Positions 36,551 to 46,500 are shown, counted from the first letter of the stretch. The stretch is DNA of 64,000 nucleotides from Leptospira soteropolitanensis (GCF_026151655.1 NZ_JAMQPN010000003.1:310001-374000), one strand, 5' to 3'. Numbers and translations: made by a program. The notes: generated by a model from the letters alone, not told the origin.

Positions 36551-38015
36551 CGCGATCTTCTCCTAGGTAAAACTTTTTAGATAAAATTAATTTCAAAATG
36601 TGGATAGAATCAGAAATCATATCACGTAATCTGTATTCCACCTGACCCACTGGCTTGAAATAAGACACCGGAATTTCAATGCAACGCATATGTGACCTTA
36701 CAATATCGATCATCAGTTCTACAATGAACTTACGATCTTCCACCACTAGCTGCGGTTTCACTCGTTCATAAGACTCCCGCCAAACAGAAAAAAACTGGCA
36801 ATCCACATCGGTAAACCTTGGTTCTTGTCCCCACCAAAATACTTCCACTAATTTACCCATAAGTAAATTCACCAAACGATAAAGTGGTTTTAGGTTAGAA
36901 CCTTGTTCGATCATCTGTCTTGTGGTGCGAGTTCCAATTACCATATCCGAATCTTTCATGTATTCGAGTAGTTTAGGAAAATCTTTAGACCTGAATGATC
37001 CATCGGGAGAAACTACAACAATGATATCACCAGTAGCGTATTCGATTCCCCTTCTCACTTGTTCACCAAGCCTTGTAGGATCTCCATCACCAGGGAAGGT
37101 GTAGGTTTTTACTTTTTCTTTTTTACTAAGTGCTAAAGTTTCGTCAGTAGATTCGTTATCGATAACAATGATTTCATTAAATTTGTCTTTAAAATCAACA
37201 ATCACATCCGTGATAGATCTTTCATTGTTGTTTGTTGGTATCACCAAACTGGTTTTAAATTTATGAAACAAGTCATTTCTTACCTCATAAACCGCATGGT
37301 AATAGTCCTGCATGGAGTTGATGTTGAAGTAATCGCAACTAAGCATGGTAGCATAGACTCCACCTTTGGATTCCTTTGCCATCTTATCGATAACATCTGT
37401 TATCTCTATTACTCCCGATTTTGGAGATGCTGGTGTTTTTTTAAAAAACTCAAAATACTCTGGAGTAAAAAAATAACTGCCTAAACCCAAAAGTTCATTG
37501 GGTGGGTTTTCTGGTTTTTCTACTAAATTTAGTATTTTATCATTCTCTAATACTACGGAATAATTTTTACGAATTCTGGAAAGTAAGGATGTTTTTACAA
37601 CCCCTATGGATGCGGCCATTTGTGGGTGTTTTTTTAATACTTTTAAAAAGATTTCATGATCGGTTCGGTAATAAAATTCATCACCTAAAATGGTTAAAAA
37701 GGGTTCATGAATCGTTTTCTCAAGACTTGCTACATCGGAAGCCAAACCTTTTTCTGTCCAATTCACAGGTTCGATCACAACTTTGGGAAGTGCCAAACGA
37801 ATATGATCAATTTCAGCAATGATTTGTTCTTTGAGATGACCCACCAAAACATAAACCTTTTCTATCCCGAAGGTTTTGACCATTAATTCCACATTGCGGT
37901 GGAGGATGGACTTCCCTTCGATGACGAAGAGTGGTTTTGGAATGAAGCTGGTTCGGGGATATGCTCGGGTTCCTTTTCCGGCAGCCGCAATGACCCCAAT
38001 TCTGATCTTTTTCAA
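36540..38015 (-). CDS. Bifunctional sugar nucleotidyltransferase / family 2 glycosyltransferase
   Basis: About 491 residues from a TTG at 38015, which gives a start directly before the nucleotidyltransferase motif (IGVIAAAGKGTRAYP). An ATG at 38093 is possible but would overlap the upstream gene. Residues about 1-240 form an NTP-transferase like glucose-1-phosphate thymidylyl- or uridylyltransferases (IPKPLFVIEGKSILHRNVE, GDEFYY). Residues about 250-480 form a GT2 domain (SLVIPTNNNERS, IDNESTDET, VVSPDGSF). Activation and transfer of one sugar by one chain is suggested. Confidence 0.85.
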   Translation of the reverse strand: MKKIRIGVIAAAGKGTRAYPRTSFIPKPLFVIEGKSILHRNVELMVKTFGIEKVYVLVGHLKEQIIAEIDHIRLALPKVVIEPVNWTEKGLASDVASLEKTIHEPFLTILGDEFYYRTDHEIFLKVLKKHPQMAASIGVVKTSLLSRIRKNYSVVLENDKILNLVEKPENPPNELLGLGSYFFTPEYFEFFKKTPASPKSGVIEITDVIDKMAKESKGGVYATMLSCDYFNINSMQDYYHAVYEVRNDLFHKFKTSLVIPTNNNERSITDVIVDFKDKFNEIIVIDNESTDETLALSKKEKVKTYTFPGDGDPTRLGEQVRRGIEYATGDIIVVVSPDGSFRSKDFPKLLEYMKDSDMVIGTRTTRQMIEQGSNLKPLYRLVNLLMGKLVEVFWWGQEPRFTDVDCQFFSVWRESYERVKPQLVVEDRKFIVELMIDIVRSHMRCIEIPVSYFKPVGQVEYRLRDMISDSIHILKLILSKKFYLGEDRDGE

Positions 38016-38049
38016 TGTAAAAGGAAAGTCCCTGAAACGGACTAGTGGG

Positions 38050-38697
38050 TCAATTAGAAAAGGTTCGTTTCCATCGGTAGAATTGCAATCCATCTCCAGT
38101 TTTATAACCTTGGAACGGTTCCCAACGCAGCTTAGAAGGATTCCAGGTCCATTCCGGGTCCTTTCCACCGAGTCCATTCAAATGGAAGCCCCAAATCCCC
38201 TCTGTCGACATTTCACTGGCTTCAAACCGAACTGCCACCGGATTTCCCACCGATTGGTTCAATACATAAGGCAAAACAACCTCTTTTTTGGTTCCGAGTA
38301 AGGATTCCGAAAGGAAGAATTTTCCCGAAGACAACAAACCCAAACGAAATTCCAAATGGTCACAATCAAATCTACGCAGGAGAGCCATTTTTTTACCCCA
38401 AACCTCAGTCGCCCGGATTTGACAAGCCTCAGGGACAAGAAGGGTTTCATCCCCTACCTTCGTGATTTTTCCTACAAATAGAACTTCTTCCCAACCACGG
38501 GAATTTTGAAAGCGAAGTTCCTGTGCGTTATAAAAAGACTTTCCCTTTTCTGTAAAAATTTCTATCCCTAGTATTAGGTATCCATTCTCTGTTGGTAGTC
38601 GTTCAGAAAAGTACAATCCATCCAACGACTTTGAATCGTTTGGAATCGTCCAAAAGAAGATCAGGGTAAAAAAACTTAATTTCAGAAATTTATGCAT
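38050..38697 (-). CDS. Exported protein of unknown function
   Basis: Protein of 215 residues with a signal peptide (about 4-24, ending NDSKSLDG) and a beta-rich soluble part. No domain is recognised. Its ATG shares the palindrome ATGCAT (38692-38697) with the divergent M30-like gene, so each start codon directly abuts the other. It is upstream of, and possibly co-transcribed with, the glycan cluster. Confidence 0.7.
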   Translation of the reverse strand: MHKFLKLSFFTLIFFWTIPNDSKSLDGLYFSERLPTENGYLILGIEIFTEKGKSFYNAQELRFQNSRGWEEVLFVGKITKVGDETLLVPEACQIRATEVWGKKMALLRRFDCDHLEFRLGLLSSGKFFLSESLLGTKKEVVLPYVLNQSVGNPVAVRFEASEMSTEGIWGFHLNGLGGKDPEWTWNPSKLRWEPFQGYKTGDGLQFYRWKRTFSN

Positions 38698-40215
38698 TTA
38701 AAACGACTGATTCTTATCCCTCTCATTTTCATAACATCATTCACTTTTTATTGCAATCCGCTAAATTCCAAAAAGGAAAAAAATGACGATCTCATCCTGC
38801 TACTGGGTTTGTATTCATTACTTGGGGGAAGTTGTTTTACCGGACCTGATCTTTGGGCCAGGGATTTGGTTTCACAAAGCAGCGTTTGTGTTCCTGTCGA
38901 ATTAGTGGGAGAAGGAACTAATGTAGTAGTTTATAAAGAAAGATCTTTATCCGTTAACTATGATTTAGCAAAGTTCGCGAAAGATTTTGATACAATCACT
39001 TATCCCAAATTAATTACTACATTTGGGACACCAAGTGATGTGGATGGGAACGGAAAAGTGAAAATCCTTGTTATGGACATCAAGGACGGAGCTACAGCAA
39101 ACAGTGCTTATGTGGCAGGCTATTATGATCCAGTAAACTTTTTTCCAGACAATTTTTTATCCCCCATTCGATCCAATTATGCAGAAGTTTTGTATTTAGA
39201 TGGGAAAGAACTAATTGCAGCACTTAGTCGCGATCCTAATGCTTTTGCTTCTACGGCGGCTCATGAATTCCAACACTTGTTGCGATATCCAAGAATGCGA
39301 GCAGCAAATCAAACCGATGAACTTTGGATCAATGAAGGAACTAGCGAAGTTGCAAGCGATATTGCAGGTTATGGGCCTCAAACAAGTCGACTGGATTGTT
39401 ATTCGGGCGTAAACGACTCAAGGTGTACTGATGGAATCAATGGAGTTTCTCTATTAGATTGGGACAATAATAGCTCCAATGTATTAAAACAATATTCATT
39501 TGCTTATGTTTTTATGCGTTATTTATATGATAGCTCTGGAACAACAGAATCAGAAAGACAGTCCTTCTTTCGCAACTCAGTGATTGGCATTGGAGGCATT
39601 CGAGCTAATTCTACAGGAAGTTTGATGAGTTTATTTCGAAATTCCGCCAATTTTAATTCTACCTTACTCGGTTCTCAAAACTCAGAAGTTTTTTTTCGAA
39701 TCTATGCCTTACTCGTAACTCAGAGTTTTGGACTTACAAACAATCTTTCCTCTGTGGAATATGTAAATGCCGATGGAGCTAGTGCCACTCCCGTTGATTT
39801 GTCTTCTGTTTCAGGAAATTACCTTTTGGCAAACAGCCCCTCACTTTCAAGAATCATCACAAATCCCATAGTGCCAACTATCAATCGTTCGTCGATAAAA
39901 CAAGGTGCCACAAACTTTTATACTACAGCGTGGGGAACTCCGACCATACCGGGAAGTACAAGAAAAAACTATGGGCGAGTGACTGGAGCGGGAAATAAAG
40001 GAGTCTTTTTTTGGGCAGACTCCCCTTCAGGATTCAATGCAAGTACAAAATATGTTTCAACCAATACAGAAGGAACGAGTCAATCCGTACCTAAAAAACC
40101 GAGATCACTCAAATCGGTTATTGAAGAGACACCCCATTCGGGGCCAACTCCCATTTGCGGAATTGAATTTATAAACGATTCGGCTCGTACGTTCGAAAGT
40201 ATTCCAATAGAATAG
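38692..40215 (+). CDS. Lipoprotein metallopeptidase, M30 (hyicolysin)-like
   Basis: Protein of 507 residues with a lipoprotein signal ending FTFYC. The zinc site is AHEFQHLLRY (H191, E192, H195), with E215 in LWINEGTSEV as the third ligand. SDIAGYG just after is typical for M30-like peptidases. The region before it (NGKVKILVMDIKDG) is also shared by that family. The C-terminal 150 residues are beta-rich. It is probably surface-exposed and could cut host or environmental proteins or process other lipoproteins. The 3' end overlaps the convergent DUF1574 gene by 47 nt. Confidence 0.85.
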   Translation: MHLKRLILIPLIFITSFTFYCNPLNSKKEKNDDLILLLGLYSLLGGSCFTGPDLWARDLVSQSSVCVPVELVGEGTNVVVYKERSLSVNYDLAKFAKDFDTITYPKLITTFGTPSDVDGNGKVKILVMDIKDGATANSAYVAGYYDPVNFFPDNFLSPIRSNYAEVLYLDGKELIAALSRDPNAFASTAAHEFQHLLRYPRMRAANQTDELWINEGTSEVASDIAGYGPQTSRLDCYSGVNDSRCTDGINGVSLLDWDNNSSNVLKQYSFAYVFMRYLYDSSGTTESERQSFFRNSVIGIGGIRANSTGSLMSLFRNSANFNSTLLGSQNSEVFFRIYALLVTQSFGLTNNLSSVEYVNADGASATPVDLSSVSGNYLLANSPSLSRIITNPIVPTINRSSIKQGATNFYTTAWGTPTIPGSTRKNYGRVTGAGNKGVFFWADSPSGFNASTKYVSTNTEGTSQSVPKKPRSLKSVIEETPHSGPTPICGIEFINDSARTFESIPIE

Positions 40216-41230
40216 AACGCATCAAACTCCTGTAACAATCTTTTGCTACGTGACCTCCGTCTGCGAACGCATTACACGAATAAGATGGATCATTTTTTAA
40301 TTTTAGAAGAGGAAAATTATAATTCTTAGTGAGATTATCGATTTCATTTTCCCATGTTTTTACTAATTTTTCTTTTTCTATTAGTGCTTCAAAGTCTGGA
40401 GAAGAAAGGGGCCATACAATAATTGTTTTTATTTTTTCAGATTGTAAACGATTTAGAATTTTTTCATAAAATCCAAACTGCATGGGGCTACGAACATAGG
40501 AAGCAAACAACCAATCCAAAGTTCTATGACTAGTCATTTGTAAGGAATTAGAGTCCTTCTCCATATAATTATCAACTGGAGATAAACCATTACCATTGTG
40601 GCTGAGAATATAATCATAAGTATCCTTATGCATCGAAAAAGCGTTTTCTAAAAATGGATTTTTATAATTTCTCCACATCTGATCCAGATATGGTTTATAA
40701 GTACCTACAGCAAAAAGTTTGCGACCAAGATAAAAGGAAACATGGTCTTTTCCAAACAAACTGATATTAGAAAGGACGTAAGGTAAATCAAAACTATAAG
40801 TTAGATTTGAGCTCTTAAATACAGAATTCTGGTTAAACTGATTTGGGTCAGTCTCCATAATGACTAAATCTGGTTTGATCCCTGCATCCAAAACTTTAGT
40901 TAGTTGGAAATCATAATAAGCTGGTGTTGTTACCGCCGATGACAAATTATAAATCTCCCAATCCGGGTAAAAAGAAACAAGTTCGTCGTGATCAAAATAA
41001 AGAAGGCGAGATGACCCCAAAATCAACATGATTTTTTTCGATTTGGAAGAGTGAACCCCTGGTTTTTCGGTGGTTAGTTTTTTTAAGAAATCTGACTTGG
41101 CTTTATAGTTAACGGCAGTTAGATCAATTTTGGTAATTGTCTGAACATAGGGAATCCGAAATATCGAATCCACCAAAAACAAAAACAATAAAAGGATAAC
41201 CGGGTAAAAAAGAAACCGTGCCTTGAGCAT
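40169..41230 (-). CDS. DUF1574 family protein
   Basis: Protein of 353 residues with one N-terminal anchor (about 6-24). The conserved Leptospira-type motif is IMLILGSSRLLYF, then DLVIMETDPNQFN and ADGGHVAKDCYR near the end. DUF1574 proteins are SGNH-like and largely restricted to spirochaetes; their role is unknown but points to acyl transfer on envelope polymers. It is convergent with the M30-like gene. Confidence 0.85.
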   Translation of the reverse strand: MLKARFLFYPVILLLFLFLVDSIFRIPYVQTITKIDLTAVNYKAKSDFLKKLTTEKPGVHSSKSKKIMLILGSSRLLYFDHDELVSFYPDWEIYNLSSAVTTPAYYDFQLTKVLDAGIKPDLVIMETDPNQFNQNSVFKSSNLTYSFDLPYVLSNISLFGKDHVSFYLGRKLFAVGTYKPYLDQMWRNYKNPFLENAFSMHKDTYDYILSHNGNGLSPVDNYMEKDSNSLQMTSHRTLDWLFASYVRSPMQFGFYEKILNRLQSEKIKTIIVWPLSSPDFEALIEKEKLVKTWENEIDNLTKNYNFPLLKLKNDPSYSCNAFADGGHVAKDCYRSLMRSILLEYFRTYEPNRL

Positions 41231-41314
41231 ATCTGAAAGGAGAAAGGAAGTTGATTTAATTGTAAAGCGAATTGAAGAGGCTCCCTTGAGCTTTTGGCCA
41301 AGGGAGTGTAATGT

Positions 41315-41677
41315 TTAAGCGACTTGAGTGCGAGCGAGTTTACGTTTCTTTTTGAGACTGGCAAACCAATCTTCCGCGTTACGGATATGGCTTACTAATT
41401 TTTTCACATACTCTCTATTTTCTGGGTTCAGAATTTCGCGAGCTTCTTGAATGATTTCTTCCACAGTTTTTACATGGAAAGTAAAATAACTTGTAAAGAG
41501 TTCATAATACTCTCTATCCGTATTTTCCCAATCCTTTGATTGAATGTCAGCAAAAAACTCAGATAACTGTGGTATGTCGATCTCAGGTGTCGCATCAAAA
41601 TGATTGTTCATCATTGCGATACGGTCAGTTATATCAGTTAATTTCTGGAAATATGTTTCCAATTCGGGATATTCCAT
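41315..41677 (-). CDS. Small helical protein, unknown function
   Basis: Protein of 120 residues, mostly alpha-helical and acidic, with a basic C-terminus (SLKKKRKLARTQVA). No signal peptide and no family recognised. GAGGG-like purine-rich sequence (GGAGGGTTGGAAG) lies just before the ATG. It stands between the DUF1574 and SRPBCC genes with gaps of 84 and 58 nt. Confidence 0.6.
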   Translation of the reverse strand: MEYPELETYFQKLTDITDRIAMMNNHFDATPEIDIPQLSEFFADIQSKDWENTDREYYELFTSYFTFHVKTVEEIIQEAREILNPENREYVKKLVSHIRNAEDWFASLKKKRKLARTQVA

Positions 41678-41735
41678 CTTCCAACCCTCCTTAACAACCC
41701 TTACTTTTACCAGGATTTTAGAAAGGCCTTAGAGA

Positions 41736-42191
41736 TCAAGACTTTTTAAAAAATTTTGTGATGTCAGGATTCTTTTTTAAAAAGTCTTTTAGCTGAACTG
41801 CTTGTCCATCCCAAGCTTCTTTTGCCCCATCAATCCAAACATCGGAACCTTCACCAAGAGGGAAACCTCCATTAACAATAGTTAGCTTAGATTGATTAGG
41901 ACCTAATGATTCAAATAATAATTGTAAATAAATTGACCCCGTAGGATCAGCGGGATGGTCTTTCCATTCCATCACTAATTCTTTGAAAGGCTCAATTTTT
42001 TTATAAATTCCATGAGTGGTGAAATCACCTTCGAGACCCAATTTCCAAGTCCATGAAAAATCTCCACCGACCTTTGGCCTTCCCCTCACCTCGTCTGCCA
42101 ACCAATGGACTAACACCTCATAGACGGTAACTCCCGACCACAATTTCTCTATTGGTTCATCAAAGGTGAATTCAGACTTTGTTTCTCTCAT
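41736..42191 (-). CDS. SRPBCC (AHSA1-like) domain protein
   Basis: Protein of 151 residues with the AHSA1/START-like order: FTFDEPIEKLWSGVT at the start, GGDFSWTWKLG, and the closing WIDGAKEAWDGQAVQLKDFL helix. Members bind hydrophobic ligands or modulate Hsp90. It has its own gap (98 nt) after the CFA synthase stop upstream. Confidence 0.8.
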   Translation of the reverse strand: MRETKSEFTFDEPIEKLWSGVTVYEVLVHWLADEVRGRPKVGGDFSWTWKLGLEGDFTTHGIYKKIEPFKELVMEWKDHPADPTGSIYLQLLFESLGPNQSKLTIVNGGFPLGEGSDVWIDGAKEAWDGQAVQLKDFLKKNPDITKFFKKS

Positions 42192-42289
42192 AGACTTGAG
42201 TAGTAAAGATAGAGCGATTCTTTGGCAAGATGTTTTTTAGAGCACAGCCACCGACGAACTCCCCTTCGATAGCTGTATTTTGCAAAAAC

Positions 42290-43603
42290 TCATAGATTCA
42301 GGTTGTTTGGTCTTACGTAAACAGATTGAACCACGCTAATATTTCTCATTTGAAACGCTGCTGCACAATAAGCCAAATAATATCTCCATTTTCTAATAAA
42401 GGTTTCGCTATAACCTTGGTTTCTCACCTCTGTCTGGTTTTCTTCAAACGCTTTGAGCCAAAGTCTAAGAGTCTTTGCATAACTTAAACCCATATCTTCC
42501 AGGTGGAATAAATACATATCTCCGGTTCGATTAATGGCTTGGTTCATACGACCAATCGATGGCAATAAAGATCCAGGGAAAATATGTTTCTGAATGAAAT
42601 CGATTCCATTTTTAAAAGAAGTAAACCTGGAATCTGGGCAAGTAATGACTTGGAGGGCCATAATCCCATCTCTTGTCAAAAGGTCCTGGCATTTTTGGAA
42701 GAAAGTTTCGTAATAGGCATCCCCGACTGCCTCCAACATTTCTACAGATACTATTTTAGTGAATTGTCCTTCGATCTTACGATAATCTTGGATACGAATT
42801 TCGATTTTGTCCGAAAGTCCTTCTTTTTCAATTCTTTCCTTAGCATATTTATATTGTTCTTCTGAAAGTGTAACGGTAGTCACACGGCAACCGTAATTTT
42901 TTGCTGCATGGATGGATAAAAATCCCCAACCACTCCCGATTTCCAAAAGATGATCAGCTGGATTTAGTTTTAGTTTCTGGCAAAGTTTATCCACTTTTTT
43001 TGTTTGAGCTTGTTCCAAACTGTCTTCCAAGGATTCGAAATAAGCGGAACTATAAGTCATTGATGGGTCTAAGAACAATTTATAAAATTTGTTCCCTAAA
43101 TCATAATGTTCTACAATATTTTTTTTACTTCCAGATAAGGTATTTTTCCTTAAAAAATGCAGGAATTTATTGCCTAAATTGAACAAATCCAAGTGAAATA
43201 ATTTCTTTTTTGCTCCAGAAAGACTTGGACTATCATCCACATTCAATATAAACCAAGAAATTACATTTTCAATAGAATCTGTTTCCCAATCTCCCGTTAA
43301 ATAAGATTCAGAAAATCCAATATCGCCATGTAACACTGATTTCTTGAAGAAAACAGGATTTTTTACATGGATGAGTGCTGAATGAAATTTCGGTTCAAAC
43401 GAAGAATTTCGATCTCCAATGATGATCTGCTCTCCATTAGGAAGGATCATACGAAGTGATCCTCGTTTCATAGTACTCAATGCTTTAAAAAAAATTTTTC
43501 TGTAAATAGGGAACTGGTCTACGATAGACTTATTCTTTAATTCGGTAAAAAGTTCTGAATCAATCGTGTCTTCTAAGAGGGACTGGTTCTGTGATTTTTC
43601 CAA
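42290..43603 (-). CDS. cfa: Cyclopropane-fatty-acyl-phospholipid synthase family protein
   Basis: Protein of 437 residues. Its N-terminal lipid-binding region is followed by an SAM methyltransferase domain. VEHYDLGNKFYKLFLDPSMTYS is the family signature and LLEIGSGWGFLSIHAA is the SAM motif; YAKERIEKEGL and EMLEAVG follow. It adds a methylene group to unsaturated acyl chains. The gene overlaps DUF1365 by 44 nt, and with the FAD oxidoreductase upstream it forms the known three-gene lipid-modification set. Confidence 0.92.
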   Translation of the reverse strand: MEKSQNQSLLEDTIDSELFTELKNKSIVDQFPIYRKIFFKALSTMKRGSLRMILPNGEQIIIGDRNSSFEPKFHSALIHVKNPVFFKKSVLHGDIGFSESYLTGDWETDSIENVISWFILNVDDSPSLSGAKKKLFHLDLFNLGNKFLHFLRKNTLSGSKKNIVEHYDLGNKFYKLFLDPSMTYSSAYFESLEDSLEQAQTKKVDKLCQKLKLNPADHLLEIGSGWGFLSIHAAKNYGCRVTTVTLSEEQYKYAKERIEKEGLSDKIEIRIQDYRKIEGQFTKIVSVEMLEAVGDAYYETFFQKCQDLLTRDGIMALQVITCPDSRFTSFKNGIDFIQKHIFPGSLLPSIGRMNQAINRTGDMYLFHLEDMGLSYAKTLRLWLKAFEENQTEVRNQGYSETFIRKWRYYLAYCAAAFQMRNISVVQSVYVRPNNLNL

Positions 43604-44378
43604 GGGAGACTCCTGTTTGTTTCTCTAAGTTTTGGTGTTTCTGAATGTAAGGAATTTTTTTGATCCAAAGTTTGAACGCTTGCCAATGAATCAATGTTAT
43701 TACTTTGACGGTGATAAATGGAAATTCGATAAAAAGTTTTAACAAGTATTTTGATTGGAAGGGAATTTTTTTTCCAAGAAATGAAGTCGTTAAAATTCGT
43801 TTTCCATTTTCAAAGGAGTCGACACCAATCTGCAATTGATCCCCAGGCAGGTTCAATCGAAATTCAAATTCGGAATCCAAACTGATAAATGGAGAGACAT
43901 AAAAATTCTTTGGTTCTCGAATGTAAACCTCAGGGTCTGCAATGGTACCATTTGCATTCCTAAAATAACCTACGTAAGGTTTGATTTCCCCAAAAGTATT
44001 CCCTACTTCTGCAATCGATACAAGTGGTTTACCTTCTGAATCAAAACAAAAATAGAAACTTACAGGATTAAAGACATAACCTAAAACACGGAGATTGGTG
44101 AGCAGATATATCTTTCCAATATTGGTAACACCAGAAGCTTCCAAAAAGGACTTAACGTTTTCATAAACCGTTCCTTTTTCAAATTGGATATGGTCTTTAT
44201 CATAAAAAGAAAACAAATTAAATCGATTCCTGGAAAACCAGAGACTTTCGTGAGACAACTGGTCTATTTCAGATAGATCCAGATAAAAATTAAAAACTTT
44301 GTATTGGAATTTGTTTTGTTTTGGAGCGGTACGTGCATGAAACACGTCCGCTCTATACATACATGAATTTAAATCCAC
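43560..44378 (-). CDS. DUF1365 family protein
   Basis: Protein of 272 residues. It starts CMYRADVFHARTAPKQNKFQYKVF, the DUF1365 N-terminus, and contains LLTNLRVLGYVFNPVSFYF. Members accompany FAD oxidoreductases and CFA synthases in operons tied to membrane lipid oxidation or modification. It overlaps the upstream FAD gene by 10 nt and the downstream synthase by 44 nt. The enzymatic role is not established. Confidence 0.92.
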   Translation of the reverse strand: MDLNSCMYRADVFHARTAPKQNKFQYKVFNFYLDLSEIDQLSHESLWFSRNRFNLFSFYDKDHIQFEKGTVYENVKSFLEASGVTNIGKIYLLTNLRVLGYVFNPVSFYFCFDSEGKPLVSIAEVGNTFGEIKPYVGYFRNANGTIADPEVYIREPKNFYVSPFISLDSEFEFRLNLPGDQLQIGVDSFENGKRILTTSFLGKKIPFQSKYLLKLFIEFPFITVKVITLIHWQAFKLWIKKIPYIQKHQNLEKQTGVSLGKITEPVPLRRHD

Positions 44379-45640
44379 GGATCCCTACCTAGAATTTTAC
44401 GAGAAACATTTACCGCTGATAAAAATCCATCTTCATGAAATCCATACCGAAAGTAAGCACCTGCGTAATAAATTGGCCCAGACTCATTTAATTCCGGCAA
44501 TCGATTTTGTCCAAGAGAGGCTTCAACAGAAAAAAGCGGATGTTCATAGTCAATTTTTCGAATGATTTTATCTTTTGCTACACAACCCGGATCATTGATG
44601 GTCACAAAGTAGTTTTGTTTTTTCGAAACATTTTGCAAACGATTCATCCAATAAATTGTATAAGGATCTTGTTTTCCCCTTTCTCCTTCGACAATTTTAT
44701 AATTCCAACTCGACCAACAGGAAGTAAGTTTTGGCATATCGCTCGCATCTGTATGTAAGGTGGCTGTGTTGTGTTGGTATTGATAAAGAGGAAGGAGTTC
44801 ACTCTCCAATTTGGTAGGATTTCCTAATAGTTTCCCAGAAATATGACCATGAGTGGCAAGTAAAACCTTATCAAAAATTTCCTTTTTCCCTTCACCAAAC
44901 ACAAGCTCCACTTTCCCATCACTCATTCGGTTCACTTGTTTGACTGGATGATTCAATCGAATCCTGTCTTTAATCGGGGGGACGATACGTTTGACATATT
45001 CATGAGATCCACCATCCACCGTATACCATTGGTGTTGGGTATTAAGCCCTAAAAATCCGTGGTTATAAAAAAATCGAATGAGTGATTTTGCCGGGAATTC
45101 CAACATTAAATCGGGAGGTGTAGACCAAACAGCCGAACTCATTGGGATTAAATAAAAATTTAGAATATCTTTTCCGTACCCGAACGCCTCCATGTACCGA
45201 CCCAAATTCCAATCATCATACTTTGGATCGTCTAAAATTTTTGGAGCCGACCTATTAAACCGATCGATTTCGAGTAACATCTTCAGATAACGCGGTCGAA
45301 ATAGGTTTTTTTTCTGAGCAAATAGACCTGAGAGGCCTGATCCACAAAACTCTAGTTTGGTGGGATCATGTTGCACACTAAAAGACATATCTGATTTTTT
45401 AGTGGGAACATTTAATGTTTGAAAAAGCCTCAGAAGATTAGGATAAGTCACATGGTTGAACACGATAAAACCGGTATCAATGGGGATCTGTATCCCATCT
45501 TCTTCCACCATCACAGTGTTTGTATGACCACCGATATAATCGGCACTATCAAAAATCGTTAAATCAAAATCATTTTTTAAAAAATAGGCAGAGCCAAGGC
45601 CTGCGATTCCAGTACCAACAATTGCTAAAGTTTCTTTCAC
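44369..45640 (-). CDS. FAD-dependent amine oxidase-like oxidoreductase
   Basis: Protein of 423 residues. The N-terminal FAD motif is IVGTGIAGLGSAYFL followed by ADYIGGHTNTV. DTGFIVFNHVTYPNLLRLF and YYAGAYFRYGFHEDGF at the C-terminus are typical of the subgroup linked to DUF1365/CFA genes. It probably oxidises a lipid intermediate. It is separated from pyrF by 26 nt and overlaps DUF1365. Confidence 0.92.
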   Translation of the reverse strand: MKETLAIVGTGIAGLGSAYFLKNDFDLTIFDSADYIGGHTNTVMVEEDGIQIPIDTGFIVFNHVTYPNLLRLFQTLNVPTKKSDMSFSVQHDPTKLEFCGSGLSGLFAQKKNLFRPRYLKMLLEIDRFNRSAPKILDDPKYDDWNLGRYMEAFGYGKDILNFYLIPMSSAVWSTPPDLMLEFPAKSLIRFFYNHGFLGLNTQHQWYTVDGGSHEYVKRIVPPIKDRIRLNHPVKQVNRMSDGKVELVFGEGKKEIFDKVLLATHGHISGKLLGNPTKLESELLPLYQYQHNTATLHTDASDMPKLTSCWSSWNYKIVEGERGKQDPYTIYWMNRLQNVSKKQNYFVTINDPGCVAKDKIIRKIDYEHPLFSVEASLGQNRLPELNESGPIYYAGAYFRYGFHEDGFLSAVNVSRKILGRDPWI

Positions 45641-45666
45641 TGATTTCCCTTTTGGTCATTAGACCG

Positions 45667-46500
45667 TTAGAGAAAGAGTTGGTTCATTTGCTCATGCACT
45701 TCTTCTGATTTCTTTTTTGCTACTTCACCAAATTGATCTTCTAAAGAACTGAGAGTAATCCCACGAGATGAGTTAATCAAAGAACGTTTCCCGGAAGCTT
45801 GAACAATTGATTTTAAATCTCCGCCTTGTGCTCCAAACCCAGGGATCAGAAAATACAATTCAGGATGGCGAGCGCGTAAGGATTGAATCTCCGAAGGATG
45901 GGTTCCCCCTACTACAAGACCGACTTGGTCTGGATATTCCTCTGCTAATTTTGCCATCTGGTCGCTTACTTCCTCATATAAGAAGATCTCTTTACCTGAA
46001 AGTTTTTGTTTTTGGAAGTCACTTGAGCTTGGATTCGATGTTAAACCCAGTACAAAAATATAACCACCTAGATCCAAATAAGGAACAAGACTATCTCGGC
46101 CCATGTACGGATTTACGGTCAGTGCATCTACCCCCAACTTTTCAAAAAAATACTTAGCATATTCTTTGGAAGTATTGGCAAGATCCCCTCTTTTAGCATC
46201 CATTACAATGGGTATATGGGGAGAGATCTCCTTCATTAAATGGACCATATGTTCTAAAGCAAAGTATCCTTCCGCTCCTAACCTTTCAAAAAAAGCAACA
46301 TTGGGTTTCCAAGCTGCGGCATAAGAATGGGTATAACGTATGATGGTTTCCGTAAAATGGACAAGGGGAGCTTTTGAATCTAAACTGATTTTGGGCAACT
46401 TTTCCAATTCGGGATCGAGACCAATACATAGCAGGGATTTTAGATGGTCTCGGCGCGCGTTGAATTTTTGAATGAAGTTTGACCTTGGATTTAGATTCAC
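45667..46500 (-). CDS. pyrF: Orotidine 5'-phosphate decarboxylase (type 2)
   Basis: Protein of 277 residues of the long PyrF type. LCIGLDPELEKLP lies near the start; the catalytic block MDAKRGDLANTSKEYA holds the D-x-K-R-x-D site, and FLIPGFGAQGGD is the phosphate loop. It makes UMP from OMP. It overlaps the upstream metalloprotein gene by 4 nt, which places a pyrimidine gene in an envelope operon. Confidence 0.95.
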   Translation of the reverse strand: MNLNPRSNFIQKFNARRDHLKSLLCIGLDPELEKLPKISLDSKAPLVHFTETIIRYTHSYAAAWKPNVAFFERLGAEGYFALEHMVHLMKEISPHIPIVMDAKRGDLANTSKEYAKYFFEKLGVDALTVNPYMGRDSLVPYLDLGGYIFVLGLTSNPSSSDFQKQKLSGKEIFLYEEVSDQMAKLAEEYPDQVGLVVGGTHPSEIQSLRARHPELYFLIPGFGAQGGDLKSIVQASGKRSLINSSRGITLSSLEDQFGEVAKKKSEEVHEQMNQLFL

